Of a stretch of DNA of 64,000 bases, positions 38,539 through 46,985 are shown piece by piece; positions within the stretch are counted from its first letter, which is position 1, and every line of letters begins with the position of its first letter. The position numbers were made by a program, and so were the translations under genes. A model generated the notes under the pieces. That model did not search any database. It saw only the letters and a program-made list of their open reading frames with translations, and had not been told where the DNA came from. The DNA is from Ktedonobacter sp. SOSP1-85 (lineage in GTDB: Bacteria; Chloroflexota; Ktedonobacteria; Ktedonobacterales; Ktedonobacteraceae): contig NZ_BNJI01000001.1 of the NCBI RefSeq assembly GCF_016587415.1, positions 3,139,501 to 3,203,500 of the forward strand, in the 5' to 3' direction.

Positions 38539-39294
38539 ATGATGGGCATACAGGGGAAAAATGTTGTGATAACCGGTGGGGGACGTGGGATTGGACGTGC
38601 CATGGCCCTGGGCTTTGGGCGCGAAGGTGCCAGGGTGTTGCTACATTATGGGAAGAGCCGGGAGCAGGCCGAGGAGGTAGTGCGCGAGATACAAGACAGC
38701 GGAGGGCTGGCGAATGCGCTCCAGGCAGATATTAGTGATAGCGACCAGGCAACGGGTTTAGTCAAAGAGGCGGCGAAGCGCCTGGGCGAGATCGATGTCT
38801 GGATCAACAATGCCGGAGCCAGCGCTAACTCTGCGGAGGCTGGAGGCTTAAACGAGATCCAGCGCTTTGAGCGCATGATGCGCGTGGATGTCCAGGGGAC
38901 ATGGACGTGTTGTCGCGAGGTAAGGCCATATATGCGACCCGGGGGCTGTATTATCAACATAGGCTGGGATGGAGCGCTCTCAGGTGCGTCCGGCCTCACC
39001 AACCAGCTCTACGCCATGAGCAAGGGCGCGGTTATCTCCCTTACCCGTTGCCTGGCGGTCGAGTATGCTCCAGATATCCGCGTCAATTGTATTGCCCCTG
39101 GCTGGATCGAGAACACGTGGGCCAGAGAGCAAGCCAGCCCCGCATTCTACCAGCGTGTCAAAGAGTCTATTCCCCTAAAGCGTTGGGGTCAGGCAGAGGA
39201 TATTGTTGGTGTGGCCCTCTTCCTCGCCTCGCCCGCCGCCACCTATATCACCGGTCAGATCTTGCCAGTCAATGGCGGCAGCGTTCGCCACTAA
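38539..39294 (+). CDS. Short-chain dehydrogenase/reductase (FabG-like)
   Basis: A 251-residue classical SDR: cofactor loop TGGGRGIGRAMA, DISDSD, the structural NNAG in WINNAGAS, the catalytic Tyr-Lys pair in YAMSKGAV, and the C-terminal GQILPVNGGS. The usual active-site Ser before the Tyr falls in INIGWDGALSGASGL, where its identity is unclear. An ATG at 38497 in the same frame sits inside a parS site and is less likely than the ATG at 38539, which has AAGGAG in front. An NAD(P)H-linked reductase of unknown substrate. Confidence 0.82.
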   Translation: MMGIQGKNVVITGGGRGIGRAMALGFGREGARVLLHYGKSREQAEEVVREIQDSGGLANALQADISDSDQATGLVKEAAKRLGEIDVWINNAGASANSAEAGGLNEIQRFERMMRVDVQGTWTCCREVRPYMRPGGCIINIGWDGALSGASGLTNQLYAMSKGAVISLTRCLAVEYAPDIRVNCIAPGWIENTWAREQASPAFYQRVKESIPLKRWGQAEDIVGVALFLASPAATYITGQILPVNGGSVRH

Positions 39295-39295
39295 A

Positions 39296-39311
39296 TGTTT
39301 CACGTGAAACA
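39296..39311. promoter_or_regulatory. parS site 2
   Basis: Exact ParB-site palindrome beginning two bases after the SDR stop codon. Confidence 0.9.
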
Positions 39312-39320
39312 TTGAAATAA

Positions 39321-39360
39321 AAAGAGAGGCGATGTTTCACGTGAAACATCGCCTCTCTTT
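39321..39360. terminator. Bidirectional terminator with parS site 3 in its stem
   Basis: A 40-nt perfect palindrome between the convergent SDR and hutH genes, starting AAAGAGAGGC and ending in CTCTCTTT. Its centre (39333-39348) is an exact parS. On either strand the stem ends in a T-rich tail, so the same bases can serve termination and ParB binding. Confidence 0.8.
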
Positions 39361-39371
39361 GATGAAAAAGC

Positions 39372-40976
39372 TTAGCCCTCTACAGGGAAGGCAAAGACGC
39401 CTTCTTGTAGGGCCTGGGCGATGATGGCGATATCGGGAGCCATCACGCGATCCTCCTCAAGCTTGGCGACATAGCGACGCACATGGTCATAGGCCTGTTG
39501 AACACCTGCGCCCGGCTTGAGTGGGAGACGGAACTCCAGCATCTGGGCCGCGCTGAGTAACTCAATCGCGATCACCTGGCGCGCCAGCTCGAGCAGGCGC
39601 AGGAGCTTATGGGCACTGGTCACACCCATGCTCACAAAGTCCTCCATGCCAGCCGAGGTGGGTATTGAATCGATGCTGGCGGGATGGGCCAGAACCTTGA
39701 TCTCATTGACCAGGGCTGCCGCCGCGTACTGTACAATCATAAAGCCCGAGTTGAGGCCCGGATTGGGTGTGAGGAAGAGGGGCGCGCCATTGGTGTCCCA
39801 CTCATGGGGACCCATCAGATTATAGACGCGGCGCTCAGAGAAACTGGCGAGCTGGGTCAGGGCAATGGCCAGGGTATCGAGGGCCAGGGCCAGGGGCTGA
39901 CCGTGGAAGTTGCCTCCACTCAGGATGTCTCCATCCTCGGGGAAGATCAGGGGATTGTCGGTGACGGCGTTTAGCTCGCGCTCAAAGATTTGCTGGCAGT
40001 AGTCTAATGCGTCGCGCACCGCACCAATGACCTGGGGCGCACAACGCAGGGTATAGGGGTCCTGTACACGCAGACAATGCTCATGGCTTTGGCGAATCTC
40101 GCTATCATGCAGCAACTGGCGCAGGCGTGTTGCCGTCACCTGCTGACCATACTGGCCTCGGCGGCGATGGATGCGTGGGTCCAGCGGTACATGGCTACCC
40201 ATCAATGCCTCAATGCTCATCGCGCAGGCCACTTCTGCGCTCTCGACCAGCGTGCGCGCATCATCCAGGGCCAGAATGGCGATGGCCTCCATCAGGTGAG
40301 TGCCATTGATCAGGGCCAGCCCCTCTTTCGCCTGGAGTGTCAGTGGCTCAAGTCCAGCCTGGCGCAGGGCCTCGCCGCCGGAGATCTTCTCTCCTTTATA
40401 GAGTGCCTCGCCCTCACCAATCAAGACCAGGGCCAGGTGCGCGAGGGGGGCCAGGTCACCACTTGCACCCACCGAGCCGCGCGATGGCACGACCGGAGTA
40501 ATGCCATGATTAAGCAGTGCCAGCAACTGCTGCACAACCTCGACGCGCACACCAGAGTTGCCGCGCGCGAGACTGGCGGCGAGTAGTAGGGCCATTGCCC
40601 GCGTCACATCTTCACTCAACGGCTCGCCCACGCCAGCCGCGTGACTGCGCAGCAGATTATGCTGAAGCTGAACCAGCTGATCCTGGGGAATGCGCACGCT
40701 GCTCAAGTGGCCAAAGCCGGTGGTCACACCATAGACCTTGCGTCCCTCAGCCGCCGCCGCTTCAACAACATCGCGCGCAGCCTGAATGCGCACAATCGCC
40801 GTCTCTTCAAGTTGTACGGGTATGGCGCGGCGCGCCACTCCTATAACCTCAGAGGGGGTAAGGGCCTCGCCAGTAATGTGAACGATATCTACTGAAGAAA
40901 GAGGCGTGGTCTGAGCCATAAGTGACTGATTATTTTTCATTGTAGTGTGTTTCTGCCTGGTCTTATGCTTCGTCAT
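39372..40976 (-). CDS. hutH: Histidine ammonia-lyase
   Basis: A 534-residue lyase that removes ammonia from L-histidine to give urocanate, the first step of histidine breakdown. The MIO prosthetic group should form from Ala-Ser-Gly in GSVGASGDLAPLAHL near residue 170. Other family parts: YGVTTGFGHL, QHNLLRSHAAGVG and the C-terminal SAGMEDFVSMG. Three in-frame ATG codons lie at the start (40976, 40940, 40919); the first has AAAGGA in front. hutI lies 3.3 kb away in the same orientation, with non-hut genes between; hutU is not in the window. Confidence 0.93.
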   Translation of the reverse strand: MTKHKTRQKHTTMKNNQSLMAQTTPLSSVDIVHITGEALTPSEVIGVARRAIPVQLEETAIVRIQAARDVVEAAAAEGRKVYGVTTGFGHLSSVRIPQDQLVQLQHNLLRSHAAGVGEPLSEDVTRAMALLLAASLARGNSGVRVEVVQQLLALLNHGITPVVPSRGSVGASGDLAPLAHLALVLIGEGEALYKGEKISGGEALRQAGLEPLTLQAKEGLALINGTHLMEAIAILALDDARTLVESAEVACAMSIEALMGSHVPLDPRIHRRRGQYGQQVTATRLRQLLHDSEIRQSHEHCLRVQDPYTLRCAPQVIGAVRDALDYCQQIFERELNAVTDNPLIFPEDGDILSGGNFHGQPLALALDTLAIALTQLASFSERRVYNLMGPHEWDTNGAPLFLTPNPGLNSGFMIVQYAAAALVNEIKVLAHPASIDSIPTSAGMEDFVSMGVTSAHKLLRLLELARQVIAIELLSAAQMLEFRLPLKPGAGVQQAYDHVRRYVAKLEEDRVMAPDIAIIAQALQEGVFAFPVEG

Positions 40977-41088
40977 AGAAGATAATCCTTTCCGGCCTCA
41001 TTGCCAGTCTGCCTTTGTAAAAATGTATGTTCTCCTTAGATGATAGCAGAAGTAAGCCTGCTCGTAAATGCATGTATGCTTACACGGC

Positions 41089-41120
41089 AGGAGGGATGTT
41101 TCACGTGAAACATCCCTCCT
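41089..41120. promoter_or_regulatory. parS site 4 in an extended palindrome
   Basis: An exact parS (41097-41112) at the centre of a 32-nt perfect palindrome with flanks AGGAGGGA/TCCCTCCT, upstream of hutH and downstream of the GNAT gene. It could double as a terminator hairpin for the GNAT transcript. Confidence 0.88.
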
Positions 41121-41167
41121 ATCACATCACGTCCAAGTAGCGCTCGTTGGGGTTCACATCTTCACAA

Positions 41168-41183
41168 TGTTTCACGTGAAACA
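41168..41183. promoter_or_regulatory. parS site 5
   Basis: Exact ParB-site palindrome 55 nt right of site 4, in the same intergenic gap. Confidence 0.9.
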
Positions 41184-41227
41184 TGAGAACCGATGTTGAC
41201 CATGTTAATGTGGTAGAAAAATTGTGA

Positions 41228-41800
41228 TCACTTGTCTGAACTGACTTTTGGCGCTTCAGTTACCACGGGGAGACGGAAGAGATCGGCGCTCGCCTGGGCT
41301 TGCTCACTCGACTCGAAAAGCGTGATGCCAGAGACGTGACCCTGAGAGACAACGAGATCGCTCACAATGTGAAAGCCTGCTTTCTCGATACCGCGCCCCG
41401 ATGCTGCATTGTTGGGCAGGTAGCCAATCCAAAAGCGCTGAAGCTGCTCTTCCTGGCGAATGATAGCCTGGAGCAGATGAGGATAGATGCCATGACCACG
41501 CCACTCTGGAACTGTAAGGAAACTATAGAGGTAGCAATTTTCAGGGGGTATGGCGAAGGACAACTGAAGGTCGGAAATACTTCCCTCTTGCGTTGCCACC
41601 CAACCATAGGCGACTGGCGTATCGTCCATAAAAGCCAGATAAGACCGATTGCCCGTCTGCAAACAGGTGATAATGACCTGTGGGGAGTGATTGGTAAGGC
41701 GCGCGATTTCTTCTATATCTGTTGAGAGACGAGCGGAGAATGTTGGGAGAGGCGAGAGATCGGGTAGGGAATCTCTCCGCCACCATGTTGCGAAAGTCAT
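41228..41800 (-). CDS. GNAT-family N-acetyltransferase
   Basis: A 190-residue protein with a GNAT fold. The acetyl-CoA-binding motif appears as FLTVPEWRGHGIYPHLLQAII, preceded by a beta strand that reads the gene product into the fold (CYLYS) and followed by NNAASGRGIEKAGFH. Such enzymes acetylate amines of small molecules or proteins. The ATG is preceded by AAGGAGG. Substrate unknown. Confidence 0.82.
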   Translation of the reverse strand: MTFATWWRRDSLPDLSPLPTFSARLSTDIEEIARLTNHSPQVIITCLQTGNRSYLAFMDDTPVAYGWVATQEGSISDLQLSFAIPPENCYLYSFLTVPEWRGHGIYPHLLQAIIRQEEQLQRFWIGYLPNNAASGRGIEKAGFHIVSDLVVSQGHVSGITLFESSEQAQASADLFRLPVVTEAPKVSSDK

Positions 41801-42132
41801 GAAAAAAAACCTCCTTGTAAGACACTACCAGTATACTTATCTCTCCCTCTAGAAAGCAAGCGGAGGGTTGTTAGCTTATACAATTGCTCCCGAAAAAACA
41901 CGACAGCGTTCCCATTCCAACATGGAATTTCGGGAACGCTGTTCAATACCACCCAATGTTTCACGTGAAACATCAAACTCTAAACAACCCGACAGTAGGT
42001 GCATACGCCAGGAGAAAGCGCTACTTACGTACGCGCCTACACGGGGTTTTGCCAGAAACATAAGTGTGCCTTCTGTTCGTCAGCAACAACAGCGTAGGCG
42101 CGTACGCAAGTAGCGCACGTTACTGAAGGGCA
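41801..42132. other. Intergenic region with parS 6 and two hairpins
   Basis: Contains parS 6 (41957-41972), a hairpin at about 41903-41942, and a stem of 23-nt arms (42018-42040 with 42094-42116, one mismatch, 53-nt loop) whose core GTACGCGCCTAC also appears at 9045 and 46246. The hairpins can end the leftward toroid-protein transcript. No gene seen. Confidence 0.6.
41957..41972. promoter_or_regulatory. parS site 6
   Basis: Exact ParB-site palindrome in the gap upstream of the GNAT gene. Confidence 0.9.
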
Positions 42133-43011
42133 TCAATGTGAGTTAACGCTTTCGTACGCATCCAGGGTGCGTAGGGCCTCTATGGTAACGCGACCCCGCC
42201 ATTCGTTCTCGACCGTCGAGCTAATAGGATCCCAGGCGATAGGCCAGCCACCGTCGTCGCGTTGGCGCTCAGCGAGAGCAGCCAGGTGTCTCTCGATGAT
42301 GTCATTGGTGAACAGGCGGCGGCAGAAGCTGCGCGGGTTTGGCGCCCAGTCTAGCGGCTTCTGTACATAACCCTGGGCATGGGGATCGAGTTCAATGACG
42401 CCGGGCTGTGCCAGGCGCGTGGCGATACGCTGTAGCTCATGCTCAGCGCGCTCCCGGTCAGAGATATGTTCAAGGAATGTGATAGTGGGCATTAACGTGT
42501 GGAAGTCGGTTGAATCTAGAATCTCGATCTCTCGCCAGCAAAATGCGGACGCGGTCTCGATCCAGGGATGCTGGACGCCATGCTTGAGTAGCAGGCCCAC
42601 CAGCGCCGCTGTAGGATTGAGCGAGGCAGGTGGGTCGGCGTCGACCGTCCACCAGGGGGCATGGGGATAGGCATTGACTGATGGCAGGGCGAACGGTACA
42701 CCGCCCTCAGGGGTGGTAATAGTAGCCAGGTAATCACAGGCGCGTGTAACCATGCGATCATCCATAGTGTTGATAGCATCTAGAATATGCAGAGCAATCT
42801 CGACATCCTGAGGTTGACTATCTGGGCAGCGCTTATCTGGTTCTAGCGCGTTACCAAAGCCCCCGTCCTCATTCTGGTAAGCTTGGAGGGCAGCAAGTAC
42901 AGGCTCCTTGCTGCCATTGCTGAAGAGGTAGGTGAACAGATTGCGCTCAAGGAGCCGGGCATGCAACCAGGTAAATTCCTGGGCTTTGGCGAGACGCTGA
43001 CTACGATTCAT
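42133..43011 (-). CDS. Alpha/alpha-toroid (terpene cyclase/prenyltransferase-like) protein
   Basis: A 292-residue protein with QW-like repeats seen in squalene-cyclase and prenyltransferase toroids: ALQAYQNEDGGFGNAL at the start, YLATITTPEGGVPF in the middle and LAERQRDDGGWPIAWDP at the end. The acidic DxDD cyclisation motif is not evident, so it is unlikely to be a true cyclase. The ATG at 43011 follows AAAGGA; the TTG ten codons upstream is less likely. Function unknown. Confidence 0.65.
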   Translation of the reverse strand: MNRSQRLAKAQEFTWLHARLLERNLFTYLFSNGSKEPVLAALQAYQNEDGGFGNALEPDKRCPDSQPQDVEIALHILDAINTMDDRMVTRACDYLATITTPEGGVPFALPSVNAYPHAPWWTVDADPPASLNPTAALVGLLLKHGVQHPWIETASAFCWREIEILDSTDFHTLMPTITFLEHISDRERAEHELQRIATRLAQPGVIELDPHAQGYVQKPLDWAPNPRSFCRRLFTNDIIERHLAALAERQRDDGGWPIAWDPISSTVENEWRGRVTIEALRTLDAYESVNSH

Positions 43012-43137
43012 AGAGACGTTCCTTTCTTCGATTTTATCCAATAATGTGTTCCAACGCAGGAAGTATAGATGAACAGAGTGACAACCCTATGTCAGTAGCG
43101 ACCATGGCTTTGTGAGAGGAGAATGACTGATCCCTCA

Positions 43138-43153
43138 TGTTTCACGTGAAACA
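43138..43153. promoter_or_regulatory. parS site 7
   Basis: Exact ParB-site palindrome upstream of the toroid-protein gene. Confidence 0.9.
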
Positions 43154-43251
43154 TTGGTAGGCAGAGATGTTGTGATCAAATTGTTAAGTATCTGAGTTGC
43201 TGCCCAGATTGGCCAATAAATCTAGTAAGATTGCGTGCCTCTCCTGAGAGG

Positions 43252-43419
43252 TTAGGGGTGGTGTGTTGCCTTGAAAAAGCCAGGGGCAAATTTTATATTT
43301 TGCTGTTCCTCCTCTGGGAGTGCCTGACGTATGGCATGGGCTAATCTGTCAGGATCAAAGCCCTGAAAATCGACGAGTGCATGCAGTAGTTTCTGGTTTA
43401 CCTGCTCTGCTGGAAGCAT
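43252..43419 (-). CDS. Small protein of 55 residues, unknown
   Basis: A short leftward frame beginning MLPAEQVNQKLLHALVDF and rich in charged helical residues (GFDPDRLAHAIRQALPEEEQQ). It starts about 40 nt after the end of the frameshifted gene upstream and may belong to the same operon. AGGAAGGA lies somewhat far from the ATG. I recognise no family; it could be a real small gene or chance. Confidence 0.4.
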   Translation of the reverse strand: MLPAEQVNQKLLHALVDFQGFDPDRLAHAIRQALPEEEQQNIKFAPGFFKATHHP

Positions 43420-43460
43420 AAGTGGGGTGGCGTTCCTTCCTGAGAGCTGAACGTGACGAA

Positions 43461-44233
43461 TCAGACCTTCACTTGCCAGCCCGGCCAGCGGCGAGCAATA
43501 GCCTCCTGATAGCGTGGGTCAAGTTCGTTATCCCAAACCCAGAGGGTGTGCGTTTCCTCATCGATAAGCTCACCCTTATCTGGTTCCTGCTCGCTACCTT
43601 CGAGGGGGAGTGGAGCGGTAGATTGAGCATCTAGAAATGTGATTAGTTGGAGACCTGGAGAGAGCACTTTGTAAGGCTCTGGTGAGAAGAAGGCTTCTCC
43701 GAGAGAGGAATGAGCTGAAAAGAAATAATCGCGTACCTCTCCATTTTTTGGCGGATAGTGATATGTGATTTTGCACCATCTGCCAGTAGTGAGTCCATCA
43801 GTTGGGCTTCTGTGACGACTGCGCCATGGCCTTGCAAAAAGTCGGTATCATCAAAATCATCTTCTAAAACTTTCCAGACATCCCAATTAAGGGCATAAGC
43901 TAGATCAGCAATACCATGCATAGCCCAATCAATAGACCATCCCTGCCAGAGAGTTGGTAATAATTTCAGGAGCGGGCGACGCAGATAAGGATAGGCTGCG
44001 ATAGTATCTCCGCCCCAGAACATTACTCGCCGTTCATCGGCTTTATAGAGAATACCACCCTCTGCCCAAATATTATTCATAAGGTACTCAGTAGGCTCAA
44101 GTTTAAGGATGTACTTCAACGTATCTTCTGGCCCTGCTAGTAATACAGCAGGGATTGTAATCGCACCAAATTGCGAATAGAAGATTTGTTTCTGCCCATT
44201 TTCAATGAGCACATAGTTCGCTCGATTTCCCAA
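43461..44233 (-). pseudogene. Frameshifted gene of unknown function
   Basis: The leftward frame that starts at 44233 (MGNRANYVLIENGQKQIFYS) is coherent to HITIRQK, then continues out of frame. The proper continuation (NGEVRDYFFSAHSSLGEAFF to RRWPGWQVKV) ends at 43461. One more T in the run of six T at 43744-43749 would rejoin the frames and give about 257 residues. The protein is soluble and rich in aromatic residues; no family recognised. It is either a recent one-base deletion or a homopolymer sequencing error. Confidence 0.7.
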
Positions 44234-44267
44234 GGCTCTGTTCCCTCAACAAATATTCAGTCTGCAA

Positions 44268-44283
44268 TGTTTCACGTGAAACA
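44268..44283. promoter_or_regulatory. parS site 8
   Basis: Exact ParB-site palindrome upstream of the frameshifted gene and downstream of hutI. Confidence 0.9.
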
Positions 44284-44303
44284 TTGATCTCGTTGCGACA
44301 TGA

Positions 44304-44319
44304 CGTTTCACGTGAAACA
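44304..44319. promoter_or_regulatory. parS site 9 (one mismatch)
   Basis: CGTTTCACGTGAAACA differs from the consensus only in the first base. It lies 20 bases right of site 8. A further partial copy, GTTTCACGA, overlaps the end of hutI. Confidence 0.75.
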
Positions 44320-44328
44320 TTCCCTTTA

Positions 44329-45618
44329 TTAGCGTTTCACGAGGGTGGTGCGCACGAGGTTGGTGCCGAAGTGGTAGCCGATCTCGTGGTAATCCTGGAT
44401 GGACCAGAGGGCGAGTTCGCATTGTTTGCCAACTTCGATGCTGCCGATCTCGTCTTGCAGGGCGAGGGCGCGCGCTCCGTTGATGGTGGCTGCCGTCAGC
44501 GCCTCCTCTAGCGACATACCCATGGATGACATGGCCAGGTCCAGGATCATCTGCATGTTCTCGCAGTAGGAAGTACCGGGATTGAAGTCGGTCGCCAGGG
44601 CCACGTGCAGGCCGTGATCGAGAAAGCGACGTGCTGTGGGATAAGGCGAGCGCAGCGTATAGGAGCAGCCTGGCAGGAGGGTGGCGACGACGCCAGCTTC
44701 GCGCATGGCCTCCAGGTCCTCGTCGCTGGCATGGTCGAGATGGTCGGCGGAGACCGCTCCTAGTTCAGCGGCGAGACGTGAGCCGCCCGAGGGGCTGAGC
44801 TGGTCGGCATGCAGTTTGAGCAGGTAGCCTAGCTCTTTGGCGCGTGTGAGGATACGCTGGCTCTCGTCGAGAGTGAAGGCCTCGCGCTCACAGAAGACAT
44901 CGCAGAAGCGGGCGAGCCCCACGAAGCGGGGCAGCATCTCCTCTATGACGAGCTCTACATATGCCTCGCGTCGCTCGCGATACTCAGGGGGAACGCTGTG
45001 CGCACCCAGAAAGGTCGGTACGACGCGGACCTCATTCAATGCGGGCAAGGTGTTTGTGTCTGTGGCGTTCAGTTTATTGATGATGTGAAGGCACTGCTCT
45101 TCAGACTCTGGATTCAGGCCATAGCCAGTCTTGATCTCGACGGTTGTGGTGCCATGTCCACTCAGGCTGCGCAGGCGCTCCTGCGCCAGGCCTAACAGCG
45201 TCTCTTCGTCGGCAGAGCGGGTGGCGTTCATGGTAGTTAAAATGCCCTGACCACGCGCGAGGAGTTCACCATAGCTGGTCCCGGCGCGCCGTAGGTGAAA
45301 CTCCTGGGCGCGGTCGCCCGCGAAGACGAGGTGGGTGTGGGAATCTACAAAGCCGGGCGTGATGACCGCACCTTCGGCATCAATGATGGCGATATCTTCT
45401 TCTGTAGTGGCGGATTGAAATTGCGGCTCCTCCTCGCCCTCGCGCCCAATCCAGGTGATACGCCCCTGACTAATACTCACCAGCGCGTGGTCGATCACCT
45501 GAAGGGGACCACTAGCGCCGGGAAGTGGTTCCTGAGCCACTGTTACCAGTTGACCAATATTGCGAATCACTGTATCCGCGCGTATCGTGTGCGCGGACTG
45601 GGAAGGATCAAGCACCAT
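44329..45618 (-). CDS. hutI: Imidazolonepropionase
   Basis: A 429-residue amidohydrolase that opens the imidazolone ring in histidine breakdown to give N-formimino-glutamate. It shows the metal-binding DSHTHLVFAGDR, the family-specific RRAGTSYGELLARGQGI, EIKTGYGL, LKLHADQL and the late ATDFNPG. The ATG is preceded by AGAAGGAGA. hutH is nearby but separated by three unrelated genes and several parS sites. Confidence 0.95.
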   Translation of the reverse strand: MVLDPSQSAHTIRADTVIRNIGQLVTVAQEPLPGASGPLQVIDHALVSISQGRITWIGREGEEEPQFQSATTEEDIAIIDAEGAVITPGFVDSHTHLVFAGDRAQEFHLRRAGTSYGELLARGQGILTTMNATRSADEETLLGLAQERLRSLSGHGTTTVEIKTGYGLNPESEEQCLHIINKLNATDTNTLPALNEVRVVPTFLGAHSVPPEYRERREAYVELVIEEMLPRFVGLARFCDVFCEREAFTLDESQRILTRAKELGYLLKLHADQLSPSGGSRLAAELGAVSADHLDHASDEDLEAMREAGVVATLLPGCSYTLRSPYPTARRFLDHGLHVALATDFNPGTSYCENMQMILDLAMSSMGMSLEEALTAATINGARALALQDEIGSIEVGKQCELALWSIQDYHEIGYHFGTNLVRTTLVKR

Positions 45619-45975
45619 ACCATGTTCTCCTTCTATAGTTCACAAGAACGCTTGCGTTTCTGCTGCTTCTGCGTGCTGACGGCTACAGTATATCATGCTG
45701 TCGTTCAAGCGAATATAGGCTAGAATATAGACTTAGGACGCGGGCATATTGAACATAGACTTGTAATACCGACTTAGGACGCGGGCATACAGATCATAGA
45801 CTTGTAATGCCGACTTAGGACGCGGGCATACAGATCATAGACTTGTAATACCGACTTGCTCAGTACAGGCGGATTTGTTACACTGTGAGCAGTGCGCATG
45901 TGGAGGCATGTTAATGCCGTTGCGTACGCTGTGCAAGGATGCCAGAGAAAACGATGAGGGAGCTTGTGAAGGTTT
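45619..45975. other. Intergenic region with a 41-nt tandem repeat
   Basis: About 360 nt between divergent genes. The middle holds three tandem repeats listed separately. Promoters for hutI and the small rightward gene should lie here; no confident hexamer pair was chosen. Confidence 0.5.
45731..45853 (+). repeat. Three tandem copies of a 41-nt unit
   Basis: Units start at 45731, 45772 and 45813 and begin ACTTAGGACGCGGGCATA. Copies 2 and 3 are nearly identical; copy 1 differs by a few bases. A fourth start (ACTT) then diverges. Regular 41-nt spacing, about four helical turns, would suit repeated protein binding upstream of hutI or the small rightward gene. Confidence 0.85.
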
Positions 45976-46221
45976 ATGCGAGCTGTAGACGATAACAGGC
46001 CGCGTTATGCGGCGGTCTTACGTGTATTGCAAACCTGGAAACAGTTGCCTGAGAGCGATGTCTCACGCCTGTTGCGCGACCAGTATCTGGTAACAGATGA
46101 CTTTCGCGAGATGGAGGATCAGGGACTGTTAACGATGGCATTCGTTGGCGATGAATATATTATCTCTCCCACCCTCATGGGAAAGGTCTGGTTGGAAGAG
46201 TTCGAGAACGGTAAAGTGTAG
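45976..46221 (+). CDS. Small protein, possible winged-helix fold
   Basis: An 81-residue protein (MRAVDDNRPRYAAVLRVLQTW...). The pattern of three short helices followed by EDQGLLTMAFVGDEYIISPTLMGKVWLEE resembles the wing and last strand of small winged-helix domains, but no family was recognised. It follows the tandem repeat and is ended by a long hairpin. The start has AAGG in front at short spacing. Confidence 0.5.
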   Translation: MRAVDDNRPRYAAVLRVLQTWKQLPESDVSRLLRDQYLVTDDFREMEDQGLLTMAFVGDEYIISPTLMGKVWLEEFENGKV

Positions 46222-46234
46222 CACTGTGGCTGCC

Positions 46235-46300
46235 CGACGCTACTAAAGTACGCGTCTACATATAAGGCCCCATATGTAGACGCGTACTTTAGTAGCGTCG
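46235..46300. terminator. Long perfect hairpin after the small gene
   Basis: Perfect 29-nt arms (46235-46263 and 46272-46300) around an eight-base loop, directly after the stop codon. The stem core GTACGCGTCTACAT resembles those at 9045 and 42018. Confidence 0.65.
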
Positions 46301-46386
46301 TCCCCCAACTCAATGCTGTTGCACATTGGCTGTAAAACATGGCTCAAGCTGTCCTGGATGGTTGGAGCCTTAAGGAGTGATCAACT

Positions 46387-46734
46387 ATGTACGAAGAGGA
46401 AGAGCAGCTTCCCTATAGCGAGATTGACGCCGAAGAGGCCAAACGCTTAATCGAAGCAGGCGCACATGTCATTGATGTTCGTCAATTGGATGAGTGGAAT
46501 GGCGGCCACATAGCCCAGGCTACTCTGGTTCCCATCGATGGCATCTACGCCTTTGGCAAGGCGCTGGCAGAGCAGAATCTCCCCCAGGATGAAGATGTCA
46601 TTTTTGTGTGCGCCTCTGGTCGTCGCAGTGCCTCGGCCTCCGAGATCGCGCGCCTCCTGGGCTTCCAGAAGGTCTATAATCTGGCGCACGGCATGCACGG
46701 CTGGATGAGCTATGGCTTTCCCGCCACGCGCTAA
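46387..46734 (+). CDS. Rhodanese-like sulfurtransferase
   Basis: A 115-residue single-domain rhodanese: HVIDVRQLDEWNGGHI near the start, then the active-site loop CASGRRSASA with the sulfur-carrying Cys, and the closing YNLAHGMHGWMSYGFP. It may move sulfane sulfur between thiols. The ATG is preceded by AAGGAG. No partner gene for a sulfur pathway is adjacent. Confidence 0.88.
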   Translation: MYEEEEQLPYSEIDAEEAKRLIEAGAHVIDVRQLDEWNGGHIAQATLVPIDGIYAFGKALAEQNLPQDEDVIFVCASGRRSASASEIARLLGFQKVYNLAHGMHGWMSYGFPATR

Positions 46735-46774
46735 TACACCCCCTCTACTTGACAGCGTTACTGTTACACCAGGC

Positions 46775-46937
46775 GTGTCACATCGCTGCAAGAACTTATA
46801 GAGATTTGGTTCTAGCTAACCCGATGTACACGTTATTTGGGGTAGTGGGTGTGGTGCAGTGTGGCGGTCGTAAGCCGCCACACTGCACCACACCCACTAC
46901 CCCGGCGAGCGCCGTAGGCGCGAGGTGTGACACCAAA
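46775..46937 (+). repeat. Class B element, copy 2
   Basis: Perfect 29-nt arms (46839-46867 and 46875-46903), then the mini-hairpin GCGCC-GTA-GGCGC. GTGTCACA at about 46777-46784 can pair with TGTGACAC after the mini-hairpin and close the unit, with TCGC/GCGA extending the outer stem. It lies between the rhodanese gene and fabI. Confidence 0.6.
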
Positions 46938-46985
46938 AAGTTGCACATGGGGTTAGATAGCTATTTGCGAGAGGAGATAGAGCAT

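Noticed and set aside
44331..44340. Eleventh parS site at the end of hutI
   Set aside because: Only GTTTCACG of the palindrome is present; the other half is missing.
46749..46985. N-terminal extension of fabI
   Set aside because: The frame runs through the class B hairpins; the ATG at 46986 has AGGAGA at good spacing and FabI homology starts there.
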